A stretch of DNA of 64,000 nucleotides from Boudabousia marimammalium (GTDB lineage Bacteria > Actinomycetota > Actinomycetes > Actinomycetales > Actinomycetaceae): assembly GCF_001936115.1 (NCBI RefSeq), contig NZ_MPDM01000001.1:272123-336122 (forward strand). Reading direction: 5' to 3'. Numbering within the stretch: position 1 is the stretch's first letter; the number at the start of each line of letters is the position of its first letter. Positions 6,678-16,426 of this stretch are shown in pieces. The translations under genes and the position numbers were made by a program. The notes below the pieces were generated by a model. It was given only the letters and a program-made list of their open reading frames with translations. It did not search any database and was not told the DNA's origin.

Positions 6678-9092
6678 TTATGCTGCTTTCCCCCGAAAAC
6701 GGCGCAGACGCAAAGAGTTCAGGACCACGAAAATTGATGAGAATGCCATACATGCCCCCGCAATCATCGGATTCATCAGCCCCGCAACCGCTAAGGGGAG
6801 AGCCACCACATTGTAGCCGAAGGCCCAAAGCAAGTTACCTTTAATAGTGCCGACGGTGGCGCGCGAAATTTCGATCGCACTGGCGGCGGCCCGCACATCC
6901 GAAGTCATTAGGGTCACGTCAGCGGCTTCCATTGCCACATCCGTGCCGGAGCCCATTGCCATCCCTAGGCCGCGCTGACCCGCCTGGGCTAGTGCCGCCG
7001 CGTCGTTTACTCCATCACCGACCATGGCAACAGTGTGCCCCTCGTCCTGTAGTTTGGCGACGAGGTTGCGCTTATCGGCAGGCAACACTGAAGCATATAC
7101 GTCGGATTCGGCGATTCCTACCTCAGAGGCGACCTGCTGTGCGACTTGCTCATTATCGCCGGTCAGCAGGACAGGTTTCACACCTAATTTTTGTAGCTGG
7201 CGGATCGCTTCAGCGCTGGAGTCTTTCACCCGGTCAGTGACCTGAATGGTGCCGAGGCTACTAAAATCGGGGCGTGGCCAGTCTTCCCCGTCAGCTTCCG
7301 CCCGCTGCTTCAAATCAGGTAGGCGTACCCCGCTAAAAGCCGCGGTCCGGGACAGCAAAGTGGCACTAAATCCGGTGCTGTTTACGGCCTCTAAGAGCGC
7401 CTGGGTGTCCACTGCCGCATCCACGTCGATGGTGGCAGTCCCGGTCGCCAAATTAACTAGCGGATCAGTACCGGGAACACTCTTTTTTAGTTTCCGCTGC
7501 ACCCTATGAACGCAGGAGCCGCAGGTCATCCCTTCGACCCGCATGGTGACGGTTTCACGGTCAGTGTCCGTTCCTGGAGCGGGGTTTTCCGCGCTCTGGT
7601 CTGAGGGTTCCCTGCCCATCTTGAAATCCTCGGCTAGTTCACCGCCGGCGACTGCGATCAGGGTGACTGCGGTTTGCGGTTCCGGCACAGGTTCTGCGGT
7701 GATTTCTGCAATCCAAGCGGGGGAGCCAACCGCTGTGACCTGTCGGCCTGCAACAGCTACTAACCCTCGGCCCGGCAAGGTCCAGGTCCGGTCAGGGCGG
7801 GTGAAGCTCTGCCCGGATTCTTCGGCGGCCGTGATGATCGCCCGCCCGATGGGATGTTCGGTGCCGGTTTCTGCGGCGGCAGTACGGGCTAGGAGCTGCT
7901 CCGCGGTGACTCCGGCGGCGGCATCCACTCCGCTGACACTCATGACTCCTTCGGTGAGGGTGCCGGTTTTATCTAAAACGATGGTGTCCACATGGCGGGA
8001 AGTTTCTAAAGTTTCTGGCCCTTTCAACAGGATTCCTTGGCGGGAAGCGACCCCGTTACCCACCATTAAAGCCATGGGGGTGGCAAGGCCGAGGGCGCAT
8101 GGGCAAGCAATCACGAGGACGGCGACTGCCGCGGTGACGGCACTTTGTGGGTTGCCGGTGAAGAATAGCCAGCCCGCTAAGGTCAGTAGTGAGAGGCCGA
8201 TGACGACGGGTACGAAGACGCCGGCGACCCGGTCGGCGAGGCGTTGGGCGGGCGCTTTCCCGGATTGTGCCCGGTCCACTAGCTGCTGGATTTGGGCGAG
8301 GGCGGTGTCCGCCCCCACTCTGGTGGCTTGCACAATTAGTGGTGAACCAACATTTACGGTGGCGCCGGTGACGGTGCTGCCGGCACTGACGTTCACGGGG
8401 AGGGGTTCACCGGTGAGGAGGGATTCATCCACCACTGACTGGCCTTCCAAAACGGTGCCGTCGGTAGCGATTTTTTCGCCCGGGCGCACCATGAATACGT
8501 CTGCGACTTTAAGGTCGGTGGCGTCGATAATGGTTTCTTGGTAGCGGCTGGTTGGGGTGTCATCCTCGGCCTGCGTGATTCGCCAGTTGGGGAGCAGGGT
8601 TGCGGTTTTTGCCCCTAAATCGAGCAGCGCCCGCAAAGCTTGGGAGGCGGAGTGTTTGGCTTTCGCTTCAATATACCGGCCGACCAGCAGGAAGGTGGTG
8701 ACCATGGTGGCGCCCTCGAAGTAGAGGTGGGCGTGGTGTGCTGAGGCGTGGCGGGGGAGGAAGGTCATTTCCATGGTGGCGCCGAGGGTTCCCGCCCCCG
8801 TAAACAGCAGGGCGTAGAGTGACCAGGCGGTGGCCGCTATGACACCTAGGGAAACTAGTGTGTCCATGGTGGTGGCGCCGGCGCGGGCGGCTTTCGCCAT
8901 GGCGGAGTGGAAGGGCCAGGCGGCCCAAGTGACGACTGGGAAGGAGAGGGCGGCAACCACCCATTGCCAGCCCCGAAACTGGGTGGCGGGAATCATGGAG
9001 AGAACCATGACGGGTGCTGACAGAGTGAGAGCTACCACCATTTTAGTGTAGAGAGCTGATACCTGGGAGGAATGTTCAGTCTGTGGTTTCAT
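6678..9092 (-). CDS. copA: Copper-translocating P1B-type ATPase with an internal HMA domain
   Basis: 804 residues. Standard landmarks: actuator TGEP (227-230), the metal-site helix with [11 protein letters not shown] (329-338), phosphorylation site DKTGT (374-378), nucleotide-site HP (EHPIG, 412-416), TGDN (644-647), GDGVNDAA (692-699), and the last helices GYN...MAFSS that mark Cu(I) ATPases. It pumps Cu(I) out, fed by the CopZ gene 47 bp upstream in the same operon. Oddity: there is no N-terminal metal-binding domain. Instead a complete HMA domain (about 514-580, GMTCGSC at 521-527) with flexible linkers is inserted at about 488-613, between GGELA of the nucleotide-binding domain and the strand that returns to the phosphorylation domain. 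Confidence 0.95.
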   Translation of the reverse strand: MKPQTEHSSQVSALYTKMVVALTLSAPVMVLSMIPATQFRGWQWVVAALSFPVVTWAAWPFHSAMAKAARAGATTMDTLVSLGVIAATAWSLYALLFTGAGTLGATMEMTFLPRHASAHHAHLYFEGATMVTTFLLVGRYIEAKAKHSASQALRALLDLGAKTATLLPNWRITQAEDDTPTSRYQETIIDATDLKVADVFMVRPGEKIATDGTVLEGQSVVDESLLTGEPLPVNVSAGSTVTGATVNVGSPLIVQATRVGADTALAQIQQLVDRAQSGKAPAQRLADRVAGVFVPVVIGLSLLTLAGWLFFTGNPQSAVTAAVAVLVIACPCALGLATPMALMVGNGVASRQGILLKGPETLETSRHVDTIVLDKTGTLTEGVMSVSGVDAAAGVTAEQLLARTAAAETGTEHPIGRAIITAAEESGQSFTRPDRTWTLPGRGLVAVAGRQVTAVGSPAWIAEITAEPVPEPQTAVTLIAVAGGELAEDFKMGREPSDQSAENPAPGTDTDRETVTMRVEGMTCGSCVHRVQRKLKKSVPGTDPLVNLATGTATIDVDAAVDTQALLEAVNSTGFSATLLSRTAAFSGVRLPDLKQRAEADGEDWPRPDFSSLGTIQVTDRVKDSSAEAIRQLQKLGVKPVLLTGDNEQVAQQVASEVGIAESDVYASVLPADKRNLVAKLQDEGHTVAMVGDGVNDAAALAQAGQRGLGMAMGSGTDVAMEAADVTLMTSDVRAAASAIEISRATVGTIKGNLLWAFGYNVVALPLAVAGLMNPMIAGACMAFSSIFVVLNSLRLRRFRGKAA

Positions 9093-9139
9093 GCTTCACC
9101 TGATTCTGTTTTCGGGGCTGGAAATCCGGTCTGGCGGGG

Positions 9140-9445
9140 TTAGCGGCGTCCGCAGTTGCAGTCGCAGTCTCCGTTTTCGGCTTTCTGATCTCCGGCGAGG
9201 GAAAGTGAGGTGCGGCTCAAGCCAACCAGCTGGTAGCCGGCTTCGGTGACCGCGCTCTTAAAAATGGTGTCTTCGAGGTGACGGTCGCTGGTGACGGTAA
9301 CGGTGGAGACCCCTTCGGGGTTGAGGTCTACGGAGGTTTCCACGACGCCGGTTACGTCGGCTAGTTCTTCGCTGAGGTTGGCGACGCAGCTTTGGCAGGT
9401 CATCCCTTTGACGTGTAGTTCGACGGTGTTTGTTGAGGTGGCCAT
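9140..9445 (-). CDS. copZ: CopZ-like copper chaperone with Cys-rich tail
   Basis: 101 residues from an ATG with AGGAG upstream. Residues 8-75 form a heavy-metal-associated domain with GMTCQSC; the two cysteines bind Cu(I) and pass it to the ATPase encoded just downstream on the same strand. The family is usually ~68 residues; here a 25-residue extension ends in GDCDCNCGRR, adding three cysteines that could form a second metal site. No CsoR-type repressor is in view. Confidence 0.93.
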   Translation of the reverse strand: MATSTNTVELHVKGMTCQSCVANLSEELADVTGVVETSVDLNPEGVSTVTVTSDRHLEDTIFKSAVTEAGYQLVGLSRTSLSLAGDQKAENGDCDCNCGRR

Positions 9446-9516
9446 GATTTCTCCTTAATTGGTTTGAATGGTCCTTGCTATTAGGTTATCGGAGTGGCGG
9501 GGCGTAAACTAGATTT

Positions 9517-11235
9517 ATGTCCCGGCATCATCTAAAGCGAACGCGCTTACTAAAAATGCTGCCCCTGGCGCCGATCATGGCACGTTTGGGGGTATCTTTG
9601 GGGAAAGGTATGTTGTCCACGTTACCGTTGCCGTTCGGTGGATCCCACTATTTGCGAAGTAATGCGAACCAGCAGTGGGATGTGGGGATGGAACGCCTGG
9701 AGGGTTTCTATTTTGATAATCCTTGGTTTATGGTGACTTTTGTGCGAGGTTTCTCCAATCTAGCTGGTGCGGGTAGTTTAACGATTCGAACAGTTTTATC
9801 TGCTTTGCAGCAGCTGCAATATAGTCAACGTCGAGAAGTGGTGTTAGATTCCCTGCAAACGACGGGTTACCGTTCTTTCATGGCGGCCTATCTGACTTTG
9901 GGGACCGCGATGGGCTATTTTCGGGGCGGTCCGGTGCATGTGCGGTTGATTCGGCATAATGATCGGTCTTTGCGGGTTTTGAATGAGCCGCCTTTTATTC
10001 CGCCGGCTGGTGAAGATTCTGCCCATGAGGGCGGTTTGTGGCCGGAGCAAGATCAGTTGGCTTCCGCCGTGGAGGCTTTGGAGGCGATTGAGGCCGAGGG
10101 GGAATCCTCGGACTATTCGCAAGAGCGGGCGGAGCGGGCGAAACGGAAAGTTTTGCGTAAATTGCATGCGGCGAAGGGTTTGGCCGGGCCGACACAGCCG
10201 GCTGTTTTTTCTTTGCATCGGGTGAAGCCGCCACGGACTTTAGCTGATACTCTCACGGATTTGGATGACTTGTATTGGTCTGCTTCTGCTGGCATGGTGA
10301 TGAAGGTGGTAGCGATAGGAGAGTTTCCGCATTACCGGTGGGTGGTGATCGCTCCGGGGACTGACCATATGGCGGCGACCACGATTGCGAACCCGGCTGA
10401 TACGGAATCCAATATTAGAGAAATGTTGGATTTGCGTTCAGCGGCCCGGGCGGGGGTGGAGCGGGCTTTAAATTCGGCGATGGAGGCTTTGGAAGTCCCG
10501 GTAGAGTTACGTCAGCAGCAGCAGATTTTGATGGTGGGGCATTCACAAAGCGGCGTGACGGCGCACGCTTTGGCGGCGGAGCCACTGTATGAGGCAAGAA
10601 TTTCTCATGTTTTGACGATTGGTTCACCTTCGCGGGGCATCTCTTTACCGTATGGGGTTCGTTCGGTGAGCGTGGAGCATATTCAAGACTGCATCCCGTG
10701 GATGGATGGATTGGATGAAACTCAGATCGATGGTCGGGTGATGGTTCGGCGTTCTCTGGATAAGCCGCGGCGTAATCCGTTGCATTATGCGCACGCAGTT
10801 TCCACCTATTTGGACACGGTGAAGCTGTTGGAGAAAGAAACGGAGCGTAAGCTGAAGCTATTTCGGGCCGGCAAGGGCCGCCTTGATCGGGTGACTAAGG
10901 AGGTGCTGGCGTTGCAGGCGATGCTGCCGCGACCGGATGAGCCGACGCAGGTTTTGTTTTATGAGATTGCGCAAGAGGTATTGGAGTGGGCTCCTTTACG
11001 GCAGGTGAAAGAGAACTGGATTTCGCAGCTTGTTCCGGATGCTGACGCGATGGTGGCGGCTTTGGTGGAGCGTTCTGTGTTTGATCCGGCGGGGGTTGAA
11101 CGGGAGCTTGACGAGGATGCGCGTGAGGCTTTAGAGTGGGCGGTTCAGGTTCGTCAGGCGCGTCAGGGAAGTCTTGAAGTTTTAGAAGCTGAGGAAAACT
11201 CGACAATTGTTTCGGAGGGGTCAGATGAAAGCTAA
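9517..11235 (+). CDS. Lipase-fold alpha/beta hydrolase of unknown function
   Basis: 572 residues. A strand RWVVIAPGT (about 274-282) precedes helices and a nucleophile elbow MVGHSQSGVTAHALA (GHSQSG at 341-346, Ser343). VLTIGSPS follows, then HIQDCIPWMDG (388-398), which could give the catalytic Asp. A His near HYAHAVSTY could complete the triad. The N-terminal ~250 residues include a likely membrane-active segment and a charged helical stretch (180-220). The same strand-elbow-IGSP-HxxD order appears in the protein at 36025, so the two are probably paralogues. The downstream gene overlaps it by 11 bases. Substrate unknown. Confidence 0.62.
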   Translation: MSRHHLKRTRLLKMLPLAPIMARLGVSLGKGMLSTLPLPFGGSHYLRSNANQQWDVGMERLEGFYFDNPWFMVTFVRGFSNLAGAGSLTIRTVLSALQQLQYSQRREVVLDSLQTTGYRSFMAAYLTLGTAMGYFRGGPVHVRLIRHNDRSLRVLNEPPFIPPAGEDSAHEGGLWPEQDQLASAVEALEAIEAEGESSDYSQERAERAKRKVLRKLHAAKGLAGPTQPAVFSLHRVKPPRTLADTLTDLDDLYWSASAGMVMKVVAIGEFPHYRWVVIAPGTDHMAATTIANPADTESNIREMLDLRSAARAGVERALNSAMEALEVPVELRQQQQILMVGHSQSGVTAHALAAEPLYEARISHVLTIGSPSRGISLPYGVRSVSVEHIQDCIPWMDGLDETQIDGRVMVRRSLDKPRRNPLHYAHAVSTYLDTVKLLEKETERKLKLFRAGKGRLDRVTKEVLALQAMLPRPDEPTQVLFYEIAQEVLEWAPLRQVKENWISQLVPDADAMVAALVERSVFDPAGVERELDEDAREALEWAVQVRQARQGSLEVLEAEENSTIVSEGSDES

Positions 11236-11761
11236 ACGTCAGTTGCGGGAGGCGTTACAGTATATGACCCGGTATCTTCCGGTGAATAAGCGCTACGATC
11301 AGCAAAAGAATTCGGTGATTTTGCCGCAGTTGAGTAATCCGCTAGTGTTGGGCACGATTGGCTTGGGGGCGACTGCTACGACCGCGCTTTACCATATGTT
11401 GCGGCGCCGTCCGAACACCCAGTTGGCGGCTACTTTTGAGGCGGCACTGCTGAAATCTGAGCTGGTGGAGAAAGCGTGCGTGCGGATTCAAGAGTCAATG
11501 GCGGCCCGCCGTTTACATGTGCAGCTGCAAACCGAAACGGGAGTTAGTGATGAGCAGGCAATTCAGTTAGCGAAAGAGGTACTGGAGTTGTCTTGGAATG
11601 CGCCGAAGCTGGGACCGTTGGCGGTCATGGTGGAGGTTTTGACCGCGCAAGGCACCATGATTACCTCGAAAACTCTCGGTTTTGAAAGTGAAGTTGCCTA
11701 CCCGCACGAAATGTATGAACGGTTTGGGGCGCCCGCCAGCGACCCGAATTGGCTTCCGTAA
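11225..11761 (+). CDS. Conserved hypothetical protein coupled to the lipase-fold gene
   Basis: 178 residues from the ATG at 11225 (GGAGGGG lies just upstream). No family recognised. The sequence shows a basic N-terminus (MKAKRQLREALQYM), one hydrophobic segment near 43-58 (NPLVLGTIGLGATATTALYH) followed by RRR, and a mostly helical soluble remainder with acidic and hydrophobic heptads. It begins inside the end of the hydrolase gene, so it is co-translated and may be its partner or regulator. Confidence 0.6.
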   Translation: MKAKRQLREALQYMTRYLPVNKRYDQQKNSVILPQLSNPLVLGTIGLGATATTALYHMLRRRPNTQLAATFEAALLKSELVEKACVRIQESMAARRLHVQLQTETGVSDEQAIQLAKEVLELSWNAPKLGPLAVMVEVLTAQGTMITSKTLGFESEVAYPHEMYERFGAPASDPNWLP

Positions 11762-11799
11762 CGACTAGCGGGTCTGCTGAAATAATCTGCGGATGCGAT

Positions 11800-13251
11800 T
11801 TATTCGACTTCGGAAAGACCCAACTGTTTGGAAAGACCCAGGTAGCTAGCCGGGGTGAGCTCTAGGAGCCGTTTCTCGGTTGCTTCCGGTAGGCCGAGGC
11901 TGGCAATAAATTCGCGCATTTGGGGTCCGGTGACTCGCCGGCCTCGGGTCAGGGTTTTCAACCTTTCATAGGGGTTGTCCATACCGGTGACGCCAGAAAT
12001 TGCGGCTACGCGCATGGACTGCTGGATAGCTTCACCGAGGATTTCCCAGTTTTCGTTTAGGTCGTTAAGCATCCGGGCTTCATCAACTTCTAGCCCGGAC
12101 AGTCCGGTTTGGAGATTCTTTAAAGCCAGCAGGGAATGACCTAGGGCGGAGCCAATATTGCGCTGGGTGGAGGAGTCAGTCAAATCGCGTTGCAGCCGTG
12201 AGGTGACCAAGGTGGCAGAGAGAGTGTCCAGCAGGGCGCAGGAGATTTCTAGGTTAGCTTCCGCGTTTTCGAACCGAATCGGATTAACTTTATGGGGCAT
12301 GGTGGAGGATCCGGTATTGCCTTGCGCGGCCAGATTTTGCCGGAAGTATCCTAAAGAAATATAGGTCCACATGTCGGTCGCTAGATTGTGAGCGATCCGG
12401 TTGAATCTAGCCAGGTCTGCATAGAGTTCACTTTGCCAGTCATGCGACTCGATCTGGGTGGTGAGTGGGTTCCAGGTTAGCCCTAGGTTAGTCACAAAAC
12501 GTTGGGAGAGAGCTTGCCAGTCTACTTCCGGCAAAGCCACCGTGTGGGCGGCATAGGTGCCGGTGGCGCCGTTGAGTTTGCCTAAATATTCAGCCGTTTG
12601 GAGGCGCCTTAGTTGCCGCTGGAGGCGGTGGGCGAAGACTGCTAGTTCTTTCCCCATGGTGACGGGCGTGGCGGGCTGCCCGTGGGTGCGTGCCAGCATG
12701 GGCACGCCCGCGTAAGTTTTCGCCATTTCGGTGAGCTGTTGGACGAGGGTTTGGGCGGTGGGCAGCCAGACGTTTTGCAAGGCGCCTTTAATGGTCAGTG
12801 CGTAAGCCAGATTGTTAATATCTTCGCTGGTGCAGAAAATGTGTACTACCTCGGTCAGCTGCGGGAGCACAGTGTTTTCCCCAAGGTGCTCTGGTGCGGC
12901 CTGCAAATGTTTTTTCAGGAGGTACTCTACGGCTTTTACATCGTGCCGGGTGAGGGCTTCGAGTTCGGCTAGCTCACTAATCTGTTCCGCCTCAAACTCG
13001 GCGACGAGTCGGCGCAGATAGCTGGTTTCCGCGGCAGATAGCTGAGGGGCGAGGGGGAGTACTGACTGCTCTAGCAGAAAAATTAGCCATTCAGTTTCGA
13101 CTTGGAGGCGGGCCCGGTTGAGTGCCGCCTCGGACAGGTAGTTGAGGAGCGGTGCGACGGTTTGGCGATAGCGTCCATCTAATGAGCCCAAAGTGATCTG
13201 AGGGGCGAGGGTGGAGAGGTCGCGAAGTGGCAGGTTTTCCGGCATTGACAT
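11800..13251 (-). CDS. purB: Adenylosuccinate lyase
   Basis: 483 residues; ATG at 13251 with AGAAAGG upstream. It belongs to the fumarase/aspartase superfamily: the signature loop STMPHKVNPIRFENAEAN is in the middle third, with SDG-like SLDGRYR near the N-terminus and LARTHGQPATPVTMGKEL as the second conserved region. It catalyses two steps, SAICAR to AICAR and adenylosuccinate to AMP, in purine synthesis. The length and layout resemble the E. coli-type PurB of ~456 residues. It stands alone, divergent from the FNT channel gene. Confidence 0.95.
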   Translation of the reverse strand: MSMPENLPLRDLSTLAPQITLGSLDGRYRQTVAPLLNYLSEAALNRARLQVETEWLIFLLEQSVLPLAPQLSAAETSYLRRLVAEFEAEQISELAELEALTRHDVKAVEYLLKKHLQAAPEHLGENTVLPQLTEVVHIFCTSEDINNLAYALTIKGALQNVWLPTAQTLVQQLTEMAKTYAGVPMLARTHGQPATPVTMGKELAVFAHRLQRQLRRLQTAEYLGKLNGATGTYAAHTVALPEVDWQALSQRFVTNLGLTWNPLTTQIESHDWQSELYADLARFNRIAHNLATDMWTYISLGYFRQNLAAQGNTGSSTMPHKVNPIRFENAEANLEISCALLDTLSATLVTSRLQRDLTDSSTQRNIGSALGHSLLALKNLQTGLSGLEVDEARMLNDLNENWEILGEAIQQSMRVAAISGVTGMDNPYERLKTLTRGRRVTGPQMREFIASLGLPEATEKRLLELTPASYLGLSKQLGLSEVE

Positions 13252-13429
13252 GGGCTACCTTTCTGAAGCTGAAGACAAGTTGATTTTATCAGTGCCTCTC
13301 CGCCTTGTTGGGCCGAAAGTCTGGTCTGTTAGCGCACGGGGTTACTTGACAGTTGTGAGTTTCGTCTTGGAGGCTCTAAAACAGTGGTTAAAGGAGGGAA
13401 ATCTGGGGAGAACCGGCTAGGGTAAACTC

Positions 13430-14224
13430 ATGCTGACTTTACCTGAAACTCTGCGCGCCCAAATTGATGGCGCAATCCATAAAGATCATGCTTCGGCTCA
13501 GCCGTGGCGCTACCTGGTGGCCGCCATGTTGGCGGGAGCCTACATTGGTGTGGCCGATGTTTTCATGTTCACTGCGGCGGGTCCGTTCGTGGTGGCTGGT
13601 GATCCGTGGGGCCCGCTGATTAGCGGCGCAGTCTTCGGGATTGGTCTGATTCTGGTGATTTTTGCCGGCTCTGAGCTGATTACTTCCGCGATGATGATTG
13701 TGCCGATTGGCTTGTGGTCGCGCCGCATCAGCTGGAATGCGGCTGGTCGTGCCGTGCTGCTGATGCTGATCGGCAACCTGCTGGGTTCCATTGTGATTGC
13801 CGCCCTCGTCACCGGTGCGGGCGTCATGGATCATGGTGCGGCCGGGGAAATGCTGGCGACCGTGGCCGCCGCGAAGGTCCACAAGAGCACGCTGTCGCTG
13901 TTCCTGCGGGGCATCTTATGTAATATTTTGGTTTGTTTAGCAATCTGGGCGCAGACCCGCGCCAGCAACGAGGTCGCCAAAATGGTTCTCATGGCCTGGT
14001 GTATGGCCGCTTTCGTGACTTCCGGTTTTGAGCACGTGGTCGCCAATATGACCACGCTGGCTTTGGGCCTCTTCAATGGGGTCGAGGGCGTGACGCTGCT
14101 GGGTGCCGGTCGTAATCTGCTGCTGGTGCTGTTAGGCAATTTCGTCGGCGGTTTCCTGTTCGTCGCAGTTCCCTATATGATGACTGCCGTGGAGGAAAAG
14201 AAAGCAGAAAAGGTTTCCGCTTAA
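13430..14224 (+). CDS. Formate/nitrite transporter (FNT) family channel
   Basis: 264 residues with six membrane helices. FNT marks are FAGSELITSAMM (the first omega-loop), RGILCNILVCLAIW (the second conserved segment, N-x-L-V-C) and GFEHVVANM with the central pore His. The pentameric channel passes formate, nitrite or similar monovalent anions with protons. Members are hard to assign: it may be NirC-, FocA- or lactate-type. No nitrite reductase or pyruvate formate-lyase gene is adjacent, so context does not decide. Confidence 0.9.
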   Translation: MLTLPETLRAQIDGAIHKDHASAQPWRYLVAAMLAGAYIGVADVFMFTAAGPFVVAGDPWGPLISGAVFGIGLILVIFAGSELITSAMMIVPIGLWSRRISWNAAGRAVLLMLIGNLLGSIVIAALVTGAGVMDHGAAGEMLATVAAAKVHKSTLSLFLRGILCNILVCLAIWAQTRASNEVAKMVLMAWCMAAFVTSGFEHVVANMTTLALGLFNGVEGVTLLGAGRNLLLVLLGNFVGGFLFVAVPYMMTAVEEKKAEKVSA

Positions 14225-14229
14225 GCCTT

Positions 14230-15603
14230 TTACTTCAGCATATCCATGGTGACGCGGCATTCGTCACCGATGTCCATTTTGCCTAGGGTGGCTTCGTGTC
14301 CGGCGGCCTCTGCCCCCTCGGACTCCTCTCTGAGTTCCAGGAGTCGCTTAACCATGCGATCGCGGATGGTCCACGGATCCAGGGTGTTCAGGTAGATGCG
14401 GGTGCCGCCCTCGAAACCAGCTAGGGTGGAGATCCGCCATTTCAGCAGCAGACGCCAACGCATGGTGACACTGCCTTTGAGGCGCGGCGGGCAGTGGTAC
14501 CATTCCTCATTGCTGGGGACGTCCGCGCCGGTCGCTTTATGCATGGCATGTAGCAGGTCGGAGACGCCGCGGACTTCTGCTTCACTGTATTCCCAGGGCT
14601 GACGGATCGGGCCCAGCGGCCAGACCGCCAAGGTTGGGTAGCGGTGTCCGAAGCCGGCGATTGCGACGGCATGGGGGTTTTGTGCGATAACCAGTCCCCG
14701 AGTCACCGCGAAATGCAGGATTTCTTCATACAGGTCAGGGTTTTCCCGCAGGCGGGAAAGTTCGGCGTCTAACTGTACGGGACGCTCATCAATGGCGACC
14801 AGTTGCTTATGCAGGTGGTCGAAAGAGGCGCCCGCGGGACGTAGCCAGTTTTGGAAGGCGGCCACATACTTCACGTTCTCATTCAGAGTGTAAAGATCCT
14901 TGAGGGCGTCAATCGTGAACTGCGTGTAACGGTAGTGTTCTTCCGGGCTGAGAGTGCCGGCGGAAGCCAACTGATTGTCGTTGGTGGCGCCTTCCACGAA
15001 ATGGCGGCGAGCCACAATCACGTCATGACCGCCCGCGAAGAAACCATAAGCGTAAGAGAGTAGCTCTGGCTCACTCATGGCACTGATTTTTTCTTCACTC
15101 ATGCCTGAAGCCATGAGGCGGCGCGTAATAATGTTGATGACGTGGTCGTAGCCTTCACTGGAACCCAAGTATTGGGCCATGAGGCGGCGCTGTTCCTCAC
15201 TGGGCTGGTGTCCGTGCCCCAGATTCCAGTACGTGTAGGAAACAATCTCAAACAGGTTAGGGATCCGCCGAAAAGCCGCGGTGGTGCGGAAAATTTCGGA
15301 GGGACTAATATGGTCAATCTGTCGCCAGCTGACCTCCCCGTACGCGCTAATGTCACGCACTAGGCGGGATTTTTCTGGTGGGGTTTCCAGGTAGCGGTCG
15401 GTGCAGAAAGCGCAGGTGTGACGGTTTGCGTCAGCGTCAATGGGGGAAGGATTCTCCGGCAGCATACTGATGGGGCGGTGAGCCCGCCCGGGCACTGTCC
15501 AAACTTGAGTTCCGGTCAAAGGATTGCGTTGCTTTACTGTACCGTCAGGCATTCGTTGAATGTAGTCAGCAGCTTTGCCTGGATTCGGTTCTTGAGTGCT
15601 CAA
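14230..15603 (-). CDS. DUF4921 family, galactose-1-phosphate uridylyltransferase-like protein
   Basis: 457 residues, read from the TTG at 15603 (AGAAAG upstream); a TTG at 15618 is possible. It has a HIT/GalT-like layout: a CAFC pair near residue 60 recalls the GalT metal site, then a helical middle, then GASFDHLHKQL (around 255-265), which resembles the HPHxQ nucleotidyl-transfer motif. The family is common in actinobacteria and annotated DUF4921. An actual substrate is not established. It converges on the FNT gene with five bases between stop codons. Confidence 0.72.
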   Translation of the reverse strand: MSTQEPNPGKAADYIQRMPDGTVKQRNPLTGTQVWTVPGRAHRPISMLPENPSPIDADANRHTCAFCTDRYLETPPEKSRLVRDISAYGEVSWRQIDHISPSEIFRTTAAFRRIPNLFEIVSYTYWNLGHGHQPSEEQRRLMAQYLGSSEGYDHVINIITRRLMASGMSEEKISAMSEPELLSYAYGFFAGGHDVIVARRHFVEGATNDNQLASAGTLSPEEHYRYTQFTIDALKDLYTLNENVKYVAAFQNWLRPAGASFDHLHKQLVAIDERPVQLDAELSRLRENPDLYEEILHFAVTRGLVIAQNPHAVAIAGFGHRYPTLAVWPLGPIRQPWEYSEAEVRGVSDLLHAMHKATGADVPSNEEWYHCPPRLKGSVTMRWRLLLKWRISTLAGFEGGTRIYLNTLDPWTIRDRMVKRLLELREESEGAEAAGHEATLGKMDIGDECRVTMDMLK

Positions 15604-15721
15604 AGTTCTTTCTTTCAACTCTACGACAGTGCTTCCATTTTACTTCGAATTCTGTCTGCTAGGGTGTCGACTTTTGGATGAAACCCAAATTGTGGATAGC
15701 GGCGGTGATGGGACTGGGCAG

Positions 15722-15757
15722 ACGTTTGCCCGCCTCAGAATCTGGGCGGGCAAACGT
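15722..15757. terminator. Strong bidirectional hairpin
   Basis: A perfect 13-bp stem, ACGTTTGCCCGCC (15722-15734) with GGCGGGCAAACGT (15745-15757), and a 10-base loop. It lies just downstream of the five-gene Asp23 operon. There is no long T-run on either side. Confidence 0.75.
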
Positions 15758-15778
15758 GAAATGTTTTGAGTTGAACTG

Positions 15779-16426
15779 TTAAAGCACGCGCGGCGCGGCA
15801 GCAGTATTGGAAAGGGTTTCCGTTATTGCGTTGCCTTGCTGCAGGTGGATTTGTAAGGGAACGGGACGTCCCATCAGTCGATCTAGTTTTTGGGTAACCT
15901 CATCCACTGTGGCGCAAACCGTGGCGGGTGAAGCGCCTCTAGCGACTTTGACTTTCAACAGTAAAGCGGTGTCGCCTTTAACCTTCCAGTGGGAAGTAGT
16001 CAGCGAAGTAATATTGGCTTCTTCTAACAGTTCCCTCTGTACGAACTCATCCACGAAACGGCTGGTGAAAGTGATTGAGCCACCATCATCTGGGCCGTTC
16101 AACCCGGGTAGTTGCGTTTGCACTGCGGATCGCGTCTTGCCACCCGATTGGGCGAAAATCGTGAAGAGGAACAATATCGCCAGCAATAACAAAACCAGTA
16201 GGGCAAGCATGATAATCCACGAGCCTTGCGACTCACCTTGCAGGAACACTTGGGTTCGATCGAAGGCTTTGAAGATTTCAGCTTCCCAGCGGGGACCGGT
16301 CTCCACCCACAGCTGGTGGGCGGCAGGCCAGAAAGTGCCGAGGGCGACCCCAACACCGCCAGCTAGCAGAAGCAAACCAACAACGAAGTTCAAGATTCGA
16401 TTCCATGCGCGTGGGTAGTGTTTCAA
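15779..16426 (-). CDS. AmaP-like alkaline-shock membrane anchor protein
   Basis: 215 residues. Two membrane helices (about 12-33 and 68-92) flank an extracytoplasmic loop, followed by a ~110-residue soluble C-terminal domain (FVDEFVQRELLEEANITSL...) with alternating beta/alpha pattern like Asp23-type domains. In Firmicutes, AmaP anchors Asp23 at the membrane; this layout and its place at the end of the Asp23 operon suggest the same role. Its start overlaps the stop of the gene upstream by four bases. Confidence 0.68.
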   Translation of the reverse strand: MKHYPRAWNRILNFVVGLLLLAGGVGVALGTFWPAAHQLWVETGPRWEAEIFKAFDRTQVFLQGESQGSWIIMLALLVLLLLAILFLFTIFAQSGGKTRSAVQTQLPGLNGPDDGGSITFTSRFVDEFVQRELLEEANITSLTTSHWKVKGDTALLLKVKVARGASPATVCATVDEVTQKLDRLMGRPVPLQIHLQQGNAITETLSNTAAAPRVL

